From assembly GCA_023457255.1 (NCBI GenBank), contig JAEWMB010000018.1, positions 1 to 64,000 on the forward strand: a DNA stretch of 64,000 nucleotides. Reading direction: 5' to 3'. Below the pieces are notes generated by a model that worked only from the letters and a program-made list of their open reading frames with translations, ran no database searches and was not told the origin of the DNA. Below, piece after piece: positions 36,865 through 45,773 of this stretch (positions are counted from its first letter, which is position 1; the number at the start of each line of letters is the position of its first letter). The translations under genes were made by a program, and so were the position numbers. The DNA is from Bacillota bacterium. GTDB taxonomy: Bacteria > Bacillota > Clostridia > Lachnospirales > Lachnospiraceae.

Positions 36865-38994
36865 ATGAAAAAGAAAATACTGCTTGGTTTCCTTGCTCTT
36901 TCTTTCACCGTTCCGTTTTTATTTGCATGTAAAAAAACCGACCATACAAGTAATACACAAATTACCAATATCCCTTCCCACACCATACAACCAACACCGT
37001 CAAACGATTTTCCAACTGATTATCTATTAACAATTGATTCTAGGAATGGTTATGATATCAGCAATATGCTATATGGATTATTTTTAGAGGACATTAATTT
37101 TGCTGTGGATGGAGGTCTTTATGCGGAAATGGTGAAGAACCGTTCCTTCGAATTCGGTTCCATGGCAAAAGGCGGGAATCTTCATAGCTGGAGTGCAGAT
37201 CATGAGTTAGAATGCAGCGTAATTGATGGCAGCGCCGATTACTCCTATTTAAATCAGAATAATCCGCATTATCTAAGAATTAGGAATACCACAACCACAG
37301 AATTAGCAATCAAAAACTCCGGATTTTTAGATGGTATGACAATCATAGAGGGAGCAGTCTATGAATTTAGCGGATACTTTCGTTCCAAGGAAGGAATCTC
37401 CTCCATACAGATACTTTTAAAAGATGAATCCGGCAAAATTTATGCCGATGCAGTACTGCCTGAAACTGAAATCACAGAGGAATTTAGAAAATACGAAGTG
37501 ACCTTAACTGCCGTCGCAGACGCTCCCTCCTCCTTGGGAGTCGGGCTCTGTGTTGTATTCGGTAAGGGGGATGTTGATGCCGATATGATATCTTTGTTTC
37601 CACAAGATACTTACAAAGGAAGAAAGAATGGACTAAGAAAAGATTTGGCAATGGCACTGGAGGATTTATCCCCTGCTTTCCTTCGCTTTCCGGGAGGCTG
37701 TGTTGTGGAAGGGGAGCACTTGGATAATTCCTACAGTTGGAAAGACTCTATAGGCAACGGCCTCTCCTTCGAGATAAATGGTACTGTAACCTACGGAGAT
37801 GTCGCCGCCAGACCTCTGTCGGAAAACCTATGGGGGGATCAAAACTCAGCATCTCATCATCCGTACTATATGACTTACGGCCTTGGGTTTTATGAATATT
37901 TTCTTCTCTGCGAAGATCTTGACTGCGAACCCATTCCAATTTTAAATGCCGGCCTCTCCTGCCAAATTCAAGGCACTAAGAAGGTTGGAGTACCGTCGGA
38001 GGCTTTGCCGGCAGACAGTGAAGAATTTTATCGGTATATTCAAGACGCACTTGATTTGGTCGAGTTTTGTAAAGGTGATGAAACCACAAAATGGGGTGCG
38101 ATCCGTATCGCCATGGGGCACAGAGAACCATTTCCACTAACCTATCTTGGAATCGGAAATGAACAATGGGGTACTGTTTACTTTGAGCGCTACGAAAAAT
38201 TTCTTAAAGCATTTGACGAAGCAGCTATCAAAACCCCGGAACTCTATAAAGATATTGAACTAATTGTCGCAAATGGCCCGACTTCAACCGATACCTATGC
38301 TTGGAAAAAAATCAAATTATATGGCAGGGAATACGCCGGCCTGGTGGACGAACATTATTATATGCCTCCCTCGTGGTTTTTGAGTAATACCAAACGTTAT
38401 GACACCTATGACCGAAATAGTGTTCCGGTTTTCCTTGGGGAATACGCCGCAAAATCCAATAACCTGGAAGCTGCACTTGCAGAGGCAGCATTTATGACCG
38501 GAATTGAACGCAACGGTGATATTGTAAAACTAGCTTCCTACGCACCGCTTTTTGGCAATAGTATTTCTTATCAATGGAACCCGGACCTTATCTGGTTTAA
38601 GAGCGGTGTTTTATGGAAGTCAGTGAACTACTATGTACAGCAGCTATTCTCTACTAATGCAGCAAAACAAATAATTCCTACCACCCTTACTAGAAATCAA
38701 ACCACCCAGGCCCAGGCTCTCTATCAGGTTGCAGGAATTGATAAAAATCAAGACCTTATCCTAAAACTTGTGAATACCTCCAATAAACCAATTGATTTAA
38801 CTATTCGTATTCCGGAGTTAAAGGAAACAAAAGCTATCGTTACTACTCTGCGCTCCGAATGCTTATCTGACATGAATACAGTAGCAAATCCTAACTTCAT
38901 AATACCTAAGGAAGAATCGATAATTGCCTCAAAAGATTTTATCTATCAAGTACCGAACTATTGTGTCTCTATACTTCGTATTCCTACAAAGTAA
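36865..38994 (+). CDS. Lipoprotein alpha-L-arabinofuranosidase, GH51
   Basis: A 709-residue surface lipoprotein (lipobox PFLFAC, Cys22) with a T/N/P-rich tether. An N-terminal beta-sandwich inserted between about 100 and 245 resembles CBM4/9-type modules. The GH51 barrel follows with RFPGGCVVEG (274-283), acid/base Glu433 in GIGNEQWG and nucleophile Glu526 in FLGEYAAK, and a C-terminal beta domain. It debranches arabinan or arabinoxylan outside the cell, complementing the cytoplasmic GH51. AGGAGG precedes the ATG. It is single and faces away from the arabinanase. Confidence 0.9.
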   Translation: MKKKILLGFLALSFTVPFLFACKKTDHTSNTQITNIPSHTIQPTPSNDFPTDYLLTIDSRNGYDISNMLYGLFLEDINFAVDGGLYAEMVKNRSFEFGSMAKGGNLHSWSADHELECSVIDGSADYSYLNQNNPHYLRIRNTTTTELAIKNSGFLDGMTIIEGAVYEFSGYFRSKEGISSIQILLKDESGKIYADAVLPETEITEEFRKYEVTLTAVADAPSSLGVGLCVVFGKGDVDADMISLFPQDTYKGRKNGLRKDLAMALEDLSPAFLRFPGGCVVEGEHLDNSYSWKDSIGNGLSFEINGTVTYGDVAARPLSENLWGDQNSASHHPYYMTYGLGFYEYFLLCEDLDCEPIPILNAGLSCQIQGTKKVGVPSEALPADSEEFYRYIQDALDLVEFCKGDETTKWGAIRIAMGHREPFPLTYLGIGNEQWGTVYFERYEKFLKAFDEAAIKTPELYKDIELIVANGPTSTDTYAWKKIKLYGREYAGLVDEHYYMPPSWFLSNTKRYDTYDRNSVPVFLGEYAAKSNNLEAALAEAAFMTGIERNGDIVKLASYAPLFGNSISYQWNPDLIWFKSGVLWKSVNYYVQQLFSTNAAKQIIPTTLTRNQTTQAQALYQVAGIDKNQDLILKLVNTSNKPIDLTIRIPELKETKAIVTTLRSECLSDMNTVANPNFIIPKEESIIASKDFIYQVPNYCVSILRIPTK

Positions 38995-39326
38995 TTCTCT
39001 TGTTGAATAAATCATGGAATAACTATCTGCGTCAACAAGCTGAGTAACATTCTACTGCAACAATCAAAATAAATTCAATCTGCAAAGATTACGCAAATAA
39101 AAATCTGAGTTTTTGAAAAGTCCTGTCAGGCGGAGAAGGAAGAGAAATAAGTGACATAACTGGACTTATATGGTAAAATCGAGTTATGATAGAATATAGT
39201 AGACATAGAAAATTTATATTGTTTGCAGAGCACAGCTTTGAAAGGGCAGAAGCAAACCTTAGGTAAGAAAAGTCAAAGCGTCCATCTGTTTAATTTAATG
39301 TATACTTCAAACGTGAGGTGAAGAAA
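38995..39326. other. Intergenic region
   Basis: CTTGTTGA/TCAACAAG form an 8-bp inverted repeat (about 39000-39042) with a 28-nt loop, possibly a weak terminator of the GH51 gene. The remainder shows no gene; a loose promoter-like pair is present near 39160-39190 ahead of the protease gene. Confidence 0.4.
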
Positions 39327-40136
39327 GTGACAGACAAAAAAATCATAGTACAATTTACGATGTTAACATTTTGCATAGCCTATCTTGTGTCAGGCGCTTT
39401 GATTGCCCTTGGGCAATTCGGATTTTCGGTTCATTCTACGATACAAGAATCGTTACGGCACCTTGGGATGAATATTCCTTTTGCAGTCTATATTATGTCA
39501 CCCGCTATTGCTTCATTTATCGTTCTGAAGAAAAATAACAAAATAACAGATTTTAAGGAATGGTTGAAAACTGTTTTTTACGCCAAAAATAACATCTTTC
39601 TCTATTTGTACGTTGTTGCAGGGCTTGCACTGTATTTTTTGACCCATCTTGCAGTTTCCGGCCGCACGGAAATGGTGCTTCCATTTTATATGTTCTTCCT
39701 TGCCCTGCCGGGTAATCTTATTATCGGCGGCTTGGAGGAAGCTGGCTGGATGTACCTATTGCAGCCTGGGCTTGAAAAAAAATACGGCTTTGTTTTATCT
39801 TCTGTTTCTGTTGCAATCCTTTGGCTTTTATGGCATCTCCCTCTCTTTTTCATTCCGGGGACGGGTCACTCCGAGGGACTAATAGACTTTTGGATGTTTG
39901 CACTTCAACTCCTTGCATTTCGGTTTTTCTACGGGGCAATCTACAAAATATCAGGCAAAGGCTGTGTGTTTATGTGCGTATTATTCCACACCATGTTTAA
40001 TGCGGCAAGCCCCGCCTTTGGTATACTGCCTATGACTTGGGCAGGGACCATTGCCGCAAATACTATGATTGTTCTTGTTTCAATAGCAACCGTTGTGATA
40101 TACAACAAAAAGAACAGAGAAACCCAAAGATATTAA
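39327..40136 (+). CDS. CPBP-family intramembrane metalloprotease
   Basis: A 269-residue membrane protein with about seven to eight helices. The family motifs are present: EEAGW (motif 1, two Glu and downstream Trp) near 137, WHLPLFF (motif 2 His) near 170, and LFHTMFNA (motif 3 His and Asn) near 220. Members are CAAX-type proteases or bacteriocin-immunity proteins; the target is unknown. The start is GTG 39327 with AGGTG 6 nt upstream; a GTG three codons earlier lies in the site itself. Codon use appears somewhat more GC-rich than in adjacent genes, hinting at acquisition, though this was judged by eye. Confidence 0.85.
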   Translation: MTDKKIIVQFTMLTFCIAYLVSGALIALGQFGFSVHSTIQESLRHLGMNIPFAVYIMSPAIASFIVLKKNNKITDFKEWLKTVFYAKNNIFLYLYVVAGLALYFLTHLAVSGRTEMVLPFYMFFLALPGNLIIGGLEEAGWMYLLQPGLEKKYGFVLSSVSVAILWLLWHLPLFFIPGTGHSEGLIDFWMFALQLLAFRFFYGAIYKISGKGCVFMCVLFHTMFNAASPAFGILPMTWAGTIAANTMIVLVSIATVVIYNKKNRETQRY

Positions 40137-40141
40137 TTAAC

Positions 40142-40762
40142 TTAGCAGGCAATAACTTCTTCTTTTTCTTTGTGGATACGTCCAATCATAAAAGAGGATA
40201 ATGTCACTGTAATTAATGAATAGAATATTTTTTGCACCGGAATATAAGTAAGTGACAATAATAATACAACAAAGTCAGTTGCAAAATAAGCCTTCGAGAT
40301 ATTGCAGCCGGATAACTTTGCAATAATAAGAGCCAGTGCATCATCGCCACCGGAGGCTCCTCCCATTCGAACAACGAGGCCAACACCAACACCGACAAAT
40401 AATCCACCTAGAATAGCTGCAAGTAATGGAATACTGCTTAAATCAGGGATTCCATATCCAATATGCTCAAAAATATTATAAAAGAAGGAAAACCCTAAGC
40501 TTGTAACCAATGCATTTTTAAAAAATTGCTTGCCTAATAGCTTAAAACCAATAAAATAGCAGATAGAATCTAAACATATTCCGGTGATACCCGGCGAGAT
40601 TCCTGTCCAATGTTTTAATAACAAAATCATTCCAAGTACACCGCCTTCCGTAATGTTACTTTGACTGTGTACATTAAATAAACCAAAGGCTAAAATGGCC
40701 GCACCCAGCAAAAGAGTACCATAATGCTTGATTGTATTCTTATTTATGCTTAATTTCTTCAT
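40142..40762 (-). CDS. YitT-family membrane protein
   Basis: A 206-residue protein with about five hydrophobic segments. LFNVHSQSNITEGGVLGMILLL near the N-terminus and VRMGGASGGDDALALIIAKL in the middle are typical of the YitT/YczE group, whose function is unresolved. The usual C-terminal DUF2179 domain of larger YitT proteins is absent, so this is the short type. The start was put at 40762, 5 nt after GGAGG. It is convergent with the protease gene, with only 5 bp between the stops. Confidence 0.8.
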   Translation of the reverse strand: MKKLSINKNTIKHYGTLLLGAAILAFGLFNVHSQSNITEGGVLGMILLLKHWTGISPGITGICLDSICYFIGFKLLGKQFFKNALVTSLGFSFFYNIFEHIGYGIPDLSSIPLLAAILGGLFVGVGVGLVVRMGGASGGDDALALIIAKLSGCNISKAYFATDFVVLLLSLTYIPVQKIFYSLITVTLSSFMIGRIHKEKEEVIAC

Positions 40763-40919
40763 GACAACCTCCATGTAAACCCATCACTTTGTTTACAAAT
40801 TACTTCTTCTATTATTTTTCAAATTTTCACTTGTCAATAATTAGAATCCTTAACCTTTCCGAATTAAGCAAATTCCTTTAATTTTGCTAAAGTAATAAGA
40901 ACTCCATACGCGTGATTTT

Positions 40920-40964
40920 CTTGACATAATATACTATAAAGGATATAGTAGCTATATTGTCAAG
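40920..40964. promoter_or_regulatory. Two-fold symmetric promoter element
   Basis: A 45-bp imperfect palindrome with CTTGACA at one end and TGTCAAG at the other, enclosing TACTATA-5 nt-TATAGTA. On the + strand it reads TTGACA-17-TATAGT; on the - strand a similar promoter would drive the YitT gene. The inner repeat overlaps both -10 boxes and could be an operator. Confidence 0.5.
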
Positions 40965-40982
40965 CACTAAATATTGGATATC

Positions 40983-41957
40983 TTACCTATCTTTGTTGCA
41001 ACCACTATAGTTAAGGTAAACCTGATACCCGATTCGTTCCATTTTTCTGCATAATGCCGGATAAGAATACGTACAATTATCTAGGTTTCGAAAACTCTTT
41101 GCTATTTTAGACTCTTCCTCTAATTCTTCATAATATAAAAACTGAAATCCATTTTGTTCGAAGGTCTGTTCTAGCATGGTACAGATATCATGAAGCTCCT
41201 CACGATAGGAATCTAGTGTTTGTGCTTGTTCCCCAAGTTGTTCTAGTATAAACTGTAATCTTAAGAGCCACGGTGCTGATTCTTTACAGATTTTTTTCAT
41301 CTCATTAAATCGATGTATTGTGGCAACTTCTGACTTTTTCTTCTTAAGCCTTTCTTTTAAATCTTCTTGATTTAATTGTAAAAGCCTAGTGCGCTCCAAT
41401 TCAAAATCAATCGAAGAAACAACAAACTTGCCGGTGGAATTGAGTATAAATCCAGATTCTTTTATATTACTGGCTAATGTCTCTTTTAATTCTAGTGCTA
41501 GCTTGGAAACGACAGGGGAGAGTTCCTTTTTTAGTAAAACATAATGACAAAGTCCTAAGCTTCTTTGGATGAAAGGCACAAGATTAATCAGTAATTTATC
41601 ATACTTCTCTTCTAACCTGTATTCTTCACACTTTTGATATACTTCCATGTAATCCTCTACCAACTTTTGTTTTATAACAAGTGGATTTTCTCTCCTTACA
41701 CCATTGCTCCCTAAATTCTCTTTCATTACTCTTTCCACTGCTTTTGTTTGCCGCTCTTTTATTACCGGCTTTCTTTCCTCTTGCACTTCCTCTTTCCCCT
41801 CCCATATTTTTTGGAACCAAGAATTCTTTTTCATTTTTCCCCCATCTCTTTTCTCAAACCAGGAATACTGCTTATAGCAATTCCTTCTTTGTTTTATACA
41901 ACCGTAGGCCAAGGCCGCAAGCAATAATGTAATAATTAATATTATGATTTCTTTCAT
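40983..41957 (-). CDS. Membrane-anchored coiled-coil protein, unknown function
   Basis: A 324-residue protein with one N-terminal membrane helix (KEIIILIITLLLAALAYGC) and a long Lys/Glu-rich cytoplasmic part. Heptad-like stretches occur near 180-215 (ELERTRLLQLNQEDLKERLKK) and 235-275. Cysteines are scattered, with YSGCNKDR at the end. No domain is recognised. The start at 41957 follows GGAGG by 5 nt. Confidence 0.7.
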   Translation of the reverse strand: MKEIIILIITLLLAALAYGCIKQRRNCYKQYSWFEKRDGGKMKKNSWFQKIWEGKEEVQEERKPVIKERQTKAVERVMKENLGSNGVRRENPLVIKQKLVEDYMEVYQKCEEYRLEEKYDKLLINLVPFIQRSLGLCHYVLLKKELSPVVSKLALELKETLASNIKESGFILNSTGKFVVSSIDFELERTRLLQLNQEDLKERLKKKKSEVATIHRFNEMKKICKESAPWLLRLQFILEQLGEQAQTLDSYREELHDICTMLEQTFEQNGFQFLYYEELEEESKIAKSFRNLDNCTYSYPALCRKMERIGYQVYLNYSGCNKDR

Positions 41958-42381
41958 AGCATCCTCCAACGTAAGGAGAAGAAGTTGTCCCTTTTTCTTT
42001 CCTTAACATAACCTATTCTATGTATATGTAAAGAAAGGATAGATTCATACCTAGATTCAGAAAAAGAAATTTGATTTACTACGCTTACTACAGTTAAGGT
42101 GATATTATTCCAGTGCTGAATTGTTAGCTACAGTTATAATATGTAAGTTAACTTTAGATGTTAGTAAAAATATATAAATTTCAACTATTTATAAATATGA
42201 GCCTTTATATAGAAGAATCAGAGTTTTATTTGCTTCGTAGTACTTCTTAGACCGAACTTGATTTTCGCCCCTTACCGCACAAATCCGCCTCAAACCCAAG
42301 CAAAACCTTCAATTTCTTAGTAAATAAGCAAGTGAATAGGGCAGAAAGTTCAATCTCCTCCTGCCCTATCAAGAATTACGT
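41958..42381. other. Intergenic region
   Basis: No gene supported. Bases 42230-42330 contain a short open - strand frame ending LCGKGRKSSSV, inside the 3' region of the ABC-F transcript, without start or ribosome site. The terminator at 42336 is listed separately. Confidence 0.4.
42336..42369 (-). terminator. Terminator-like hairpin of the ABC-F gene
   Basis: ATAGGGCAG and CTGCCCTAT form a stem 13 bp downstream of the stop. The T-run behind it is weak. Confidence 0.55.
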
Positions 42382-43812
42382 TTAAAAATCTAACTTATGA
42401 ATCTTTTGATCTGATATTTCATAAACGATATCCGCAAGGTTTTCTACCAGCTTTCGGTCATGCGTTATAACAAACAGCGTACCATCATAACTTGATAGTA
42501 ATTGTTCCAGACCTTCCATTGTATAGATATCCATATGATTGGTCGGTTCATCTAGAACAAGGAAGTTACAGCCTGATACTAAGACCTTCGCTATTGCTGT
42601 CTTAACTCTCTCTCCGCCTGATAAAACCTGAACTTTTTTCTCTATATCATTCTCATTCATATATAGATTAGAAAGTACGGCTCTACAGATATGCCGCGGG
42701 ACTATAGCCGTAGATACTACATTTTCTATGACCGTATCCTCGTAATTTAAATTCTCCTGCTCCTGTGAAAAATATCCTATCTTTGCATCTTGTGTTATAA
42801 AGGTATGCTCATTCCGCTGCAGTATTGCCTTAATTAAACTTGATTTTCCGGTTCCATTTTCACCTAATAAAAAGGTCTTCTTTCCAGTCTCAATCGAGAT
42901 ACTTGCATTCTCTAGAATGAAATGTTCTCCAAAAGATATCGTGATATCCTCAGCTTTTGCAGCATATTTAGCTTTTATCCTTGACATTTCTCCAAGTCTC
43001 ATGGATACATCCGGAAGGTCTCTTGGTCTTTCTTTCTTTTCAAGATGACTTAGCCTGCTAATTAGGGCACTCGCTCTTCCCTGAACGTGACCTTGTTGTA
43101 TGGAAGCGGTTCCTTTATATAACATCCATTCACTCGAACTCATTCTTTTGGGAGGCTTACCTACCTTAACTGCCTCCTGCTTTACTTCTAAAATTGTTTT
43201 TTCTAACCTCTTTTTCTCACTAACATACTGGCGGTACTCAAATTGCTCAAATTCACGCTCTCGTTTTCTTTGTTCATACCAGGAAGTATAATTCCCCTGA
43301 AAAATCCTTAGCTCGCCCTCCTCTAATTCCCAGATTTGATTGCATACTCTATCTAATAATTCACGATCATGTGAGATTAGCACTACCGCACCACGGTATC
43401 CACAAAACATTTTTTCCAGTAACTCTATGCCTTTTACATCCAAATTAGTGGTTGGCTCATCTGCAAATAGTAAGGGGGCATGTTTTGAAAAAGCAGAAGC
43501 TATTGCCAGCCTTGTTTTTTCACCTCCACTTTTCACTGCACAATCTCTTAATTTAAATCTGCTGCGCAGGCTGCCATCTGCATCACCATCCGTTTCACCG
43601 CTTTGCAGTATTTCCGCAATTTCACAATTTCTTTTTATGACTCCTTCATCGCAGTCAATTCTTCCGCTTAGAATGCCAAATAAGGTGCTTTTTCCTACTC
43701 CATTTCTTCCGACCAACCCGATACGGTCTCCATCTTCAATCATAAGTTTACTGATATCAATTACACTTTGTATGCCGTATTCTTTTTTTATATTTTGTCC
43801 ATATAATAACAT
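42382..43812 (-). CDS. ABC-F ATPase, antibiotic-resistance (ribosome protection) type
   Basis: A 476-residue soluble protein with two ATP-binding cassettes and no membrane helices. Walker A boxes are GRNGVGKST (about 36-44) and GENGTGKSS (about 317-325); signature motifs SGGEKTRLA and SGGERVKTA and Walker B boxes LLFADEPTTNLD and LVLDEPTNHMD are intact. The inter-domain linker (about 190-290, KRMSSSEWMLYKG) is of the size seen in Lsa/Vga/VmlR-like proteins, which displace lincosamide, streptogramin A and pleuromutilin antibiotics from the ribosome. Housekeeping ABC-F proteins (EttA, Uup) are longer. It has a perfect promoter and a 277-nt leader, usual for drug-inducible members. Substrate is inferred. 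Confidence 0.85.
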   Translation of the reverse strand: MLLYGQNIKKEYGIQSVIDISKLMIEDGDRIGLVGRNGVGKSTLFGILSGRIDCDEGVIKRNCEIAEILQSGETDGDADGSLRSRFKLRDCAVKSGGEKTRLAIASAFSKHAPLLFADEPTTNLDVKGIELLEKMFCGYRGAVVLISHDRELLDRVCNQIWELEEGELRIFQGNYTSWYEQRKREREFEQFEYRQYVSEKKRLEKTILEVKQEAVKVGKPPKRMSSSEWMLYKGTASIQQGHVQGRASALISRLSHLEKKERPRDLPDVSMRLGEMSRIKAKYAAKAEDITISFGEHFILENASISIETGKKTFLLGENGTGKSSLIKAILQRNEHTFITQDAKIGYFSQEQENLNYEDTVIENVVSTAIVPRHICRAVLSNLYMNENDIEKKVQVLSGGERVKTAIAKVLVSGCNFLVLDEPTNHMDIYTMEGLEQLLSSYDGTLFVITHDRKLVENLADIVYEISDQKIHKLDF

Positions 43813-44089
43813 AAAAAAAATCCCTCCTAAACACCATTTCGTTCAGAACGAATCTAAAACATCATATCTTAACTATAACCATCAAAACAATCTATGGTTA
43901 TACCAAAGTGATATTCTAAACATGACTATTCCAGTATCTGCTTATACAGCTAGAACGTCTCATGACTAAACGAAATGGCAATATAAATTGACTTTACCTT
44001 ATATCCACGATAAAGTTGCTCTACATCTACCAATTGTAATGTTCAGTCCTTAAATATTCATGTTCTCTTTTACCACCTTTTACTTTTCT
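43813..44089 (-). promoter_or_regulatory. Long leader of the ABC-F gene with alternative folds
   Basis: The transcribed leader contains CCATTTCGTTTAG (43966-43978) able to pair with CTGAACGAAATGG (43834-43846), which lies just ahead of the GGAGGGA ribosome site. The same 3' segment can instead form a local hairpin, TTCGTT-3 nt-AACGAA (43838-43852). A further 9-bp hairpin, TATAACCAT/ATGGTTATA, lies at 43874-43902. Small frames occur upstream, including ATG-AAT-ATT-TAA behind an AAAGGTGG site and a 15-codon frame starting MRRSSC. The layout suits translational control by ribosome stalling. Confidence 0.5.
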
Positions 44090-44095
44090 ATCTGC

Positions 44096-44124
44096 ATTAT
44101 ACTAGTATAATTATTTTATGTCAA
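44096..44124 (-). promoter_or_regulatory. Consensus sigma-A promoter of the ABC-F gene
   Basis: On the - strand, TTGACA, exactly 17 nt, TATAAT. It is the best promoter in the window and starts RNA about 277 nt before the coding region. Confidence 0.8.
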
Positions 44125-44235
44125 GTTATACGTTATACTTGTTTTCTAGTTTAGGTTATACTGGCTTTCTAGCTATTTTCAGGCATTATACCGGTTATTT
44201 TCAAAACTTTACTTAAAGCTGCTTAAAAGTAAAAG

Positions 44236-44280
44236 CAGGTATCCGAAAAAAGTCTTGCTCCTACTATTTTCGGATACCTG
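44236..44280 (-). terminator. Terminator behind the truncated dehydrogenase gene
   Basis: A perfect 14-bp stem, CAGGTATCCGAAAA and its complement, is followed on the - strand by CTTTTACTTTT. Confidence 0.8.
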
Positions 44281-44303
44281 TTGTAATCGATAAGAAATCA
44301 TCG

Positions 44304-44651
44304 TTAAATTTGATCACACTTTGCAACGCAGCCGATCCCATAGATTCTTGCAAGCTCTATTGCTCGGTTCATACAAATTTGGGCATTTACATTCCCCATA
44401 CCCAGATTACCGTTCCAACGTTCCACACAACCAAATGATTCACTTTTTACGGCTGTCTGACCAGGCTTAATGTATCCCTTTTCTATATATGAAATAACCC
44501 TTGGAAAGCGGTTAACACCATGAGAATACACTCCATCCAAGCTATTATCCGCAAAAAGTTTTGCACTAAGCTTAGCCTTTTCTTCGGAAAAGCCATATTT
44601 AATTAAAACTCTTGTGAATTCCTTTACCATTTCGTCATATTGGACTCTCAT
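44304..44651 (-). pseudogene. Truncated 2,3-diketo-L-gulonate reductase-like (Ldh_2 family) gene
   Basis: The 115-residue frame starts MRVQYDEMVKEFTRVLIKYGF and continues FADNSLDGVYSHGVNRFPR, a clear match to the N-terminal third of the malate/L-lactate dehydrogenase (YiaK/DlgD) family. Family members are about 330-350 residues. This frame breaks off after YGIGCVA with KCDQI and a stop, and the NAD-binding and catalytic remainder is absent downstream, where a terminator follows within 25 bp. The ribosome site GGAG is intact. It is taken as a 3'-deleted gene that could still make a short peptide. Confidence 0.75.
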
Positions 44652-44738
44652 CACATCTCGCTCTCCTTTAGCATAGGATAACCTTGGTCTGTATTCCGGT
44701 GTTTTTTGATTATTCATTTTAAATTAACCTTATATTTC

Positions 44739-45647
44739 TTAATAAATCAATTGTCTGACATCGTCATAAATGGCTTCAATCTCATCTCTTAGCTTTAACT
44801 GCTCTATTCTTAAGGTCTGATGGGCAAATGCAAATTCTTTTTTTGCCGCCTTTAAAAATGCCTGATGTCCACTTCCGCCGGTACCAAATACTTTTGATAG
44901 TCCCATCAGAATAAGACCTTGATTATAATGCCATTTTGCATTATTAAAATCCAATTCAATCGCACGGTTTGTTAAAACGGATGCAATACCAAGAAGATTT
45001 GGATTCTGCTCCCGCAGCTTCATAAGCATATTTCCGGCATAGCCATAGTAGAGAGCCTTATGAACTTCTGTAGTCGCCGCTTTTAAGTAACATTTATAAG
45101 CCTCCATATAATCCTTACGGCGAAAATTTAATTCACCCTGATAGAACCAGCCAAGCGCTGCTTCTCTCTGATCTTTTGAATTAAGCAGCACATCGATTTT
45201 ATCAAGTATTAACTTCATCGCAAGTTTCTCGTCATCCTTTGCCTTACGAGCACATTCATCCATCAATTCCTGAAGCTTTTTACTTTCTTCATAAATTTCT
45301 TTTGGAGATTCCTCACTCTGAGGATATAGAAAGCTCACGGCTTTGGGAAGTTTTTCTGTCATCTGAGGAATCCCTAGATTCTCCAGCGTTACCATCATCT
45401 CTCTTCCATCCGGATCGTACTCATCAAATGGTACTTCTGCTTCTTCACGTTTTACTACATCTTCGCAGAAAAGCCGATGATATATTTTATATGATTCTTC
45501 AAATCTTCCAAGAAAGAAAAATGCTTTCCCTAACGTAGATAAAACATATGGATTTGCCTCATCTTCAGGCTCTAATAAACGAACCGCCGCCATGTAATCC
45601 CCATATTTTATCGCTTTGTTCGCTTCTGCTACTATTCCAGCTATCAT
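44739..45647 (-). CDS. Tetratricopeptide-repeat protein
   Basis: A 302-residue soluble, helical protein. TPR-like helix pairs are visible at about 10-60 (ANKAIKYGDYMAAVRLLEPED, NPYVLSTLGKAFFFLGRFEESYKIY) and 175-235 (ALGWFYQGELNFRRKDYMEAYKCYLKAA, ALYYGYAGNMLMKL). The middle is charged and Lys/Glu-rich. Such repeats mediate protein contacts; the partner is unknown. The start at 45647 has AAGGAGG 8 nt upstream; a longer frame to 45734 has none. It ends 88 bp before the truncated dehydrogenase start. Confidence 0.75.
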   Translation of the reverse strand: MIAGIVAEANKAIKYGDYMAAVRLLEPEDEANPYVLSTLGKAFFFLGRFEESYKIYHRLFCEDVVKREEAEVPFDEYDPDGREMMVTLENLGIPQMTEKLPKAVSFLYPQSEESPKEIYEESKKLQELMDECARKAKDDEKLAMKLILDKIDVLLNSKDQREAALGWFYQGELNFRRKDYMEAYKCYLKAATTEVHKALYYGYAGNMLMKLREQNPNLLGIASVLTNRAIELDFNNAKWHYNQGLILMGLSKVFGTGGSGHQAFLKAAKKEFAFAHQTLRIEQLKLRDEIEAIYDDVRQLIY

Positions 45648-45773
45648 ATATAAGTCCTCCTTACTGTAATAACCTGAAAGAATATGCTTTTCAAAGGTTA
45701 CCTTTCTATTGTACAACGAAAATGGAAAGTTCACAACTAGAGGATGTTATCTTTTTAGACATTTTTAGGAGTA

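Noticed and set aside
42230..42335. A small gene downstream of the ABC-F gene ending LCGKGRKSSSV
   Set aside because: No start codon or ribosome site; it lies in the 3' untranslated part of the transcript before the terminator hairpin.
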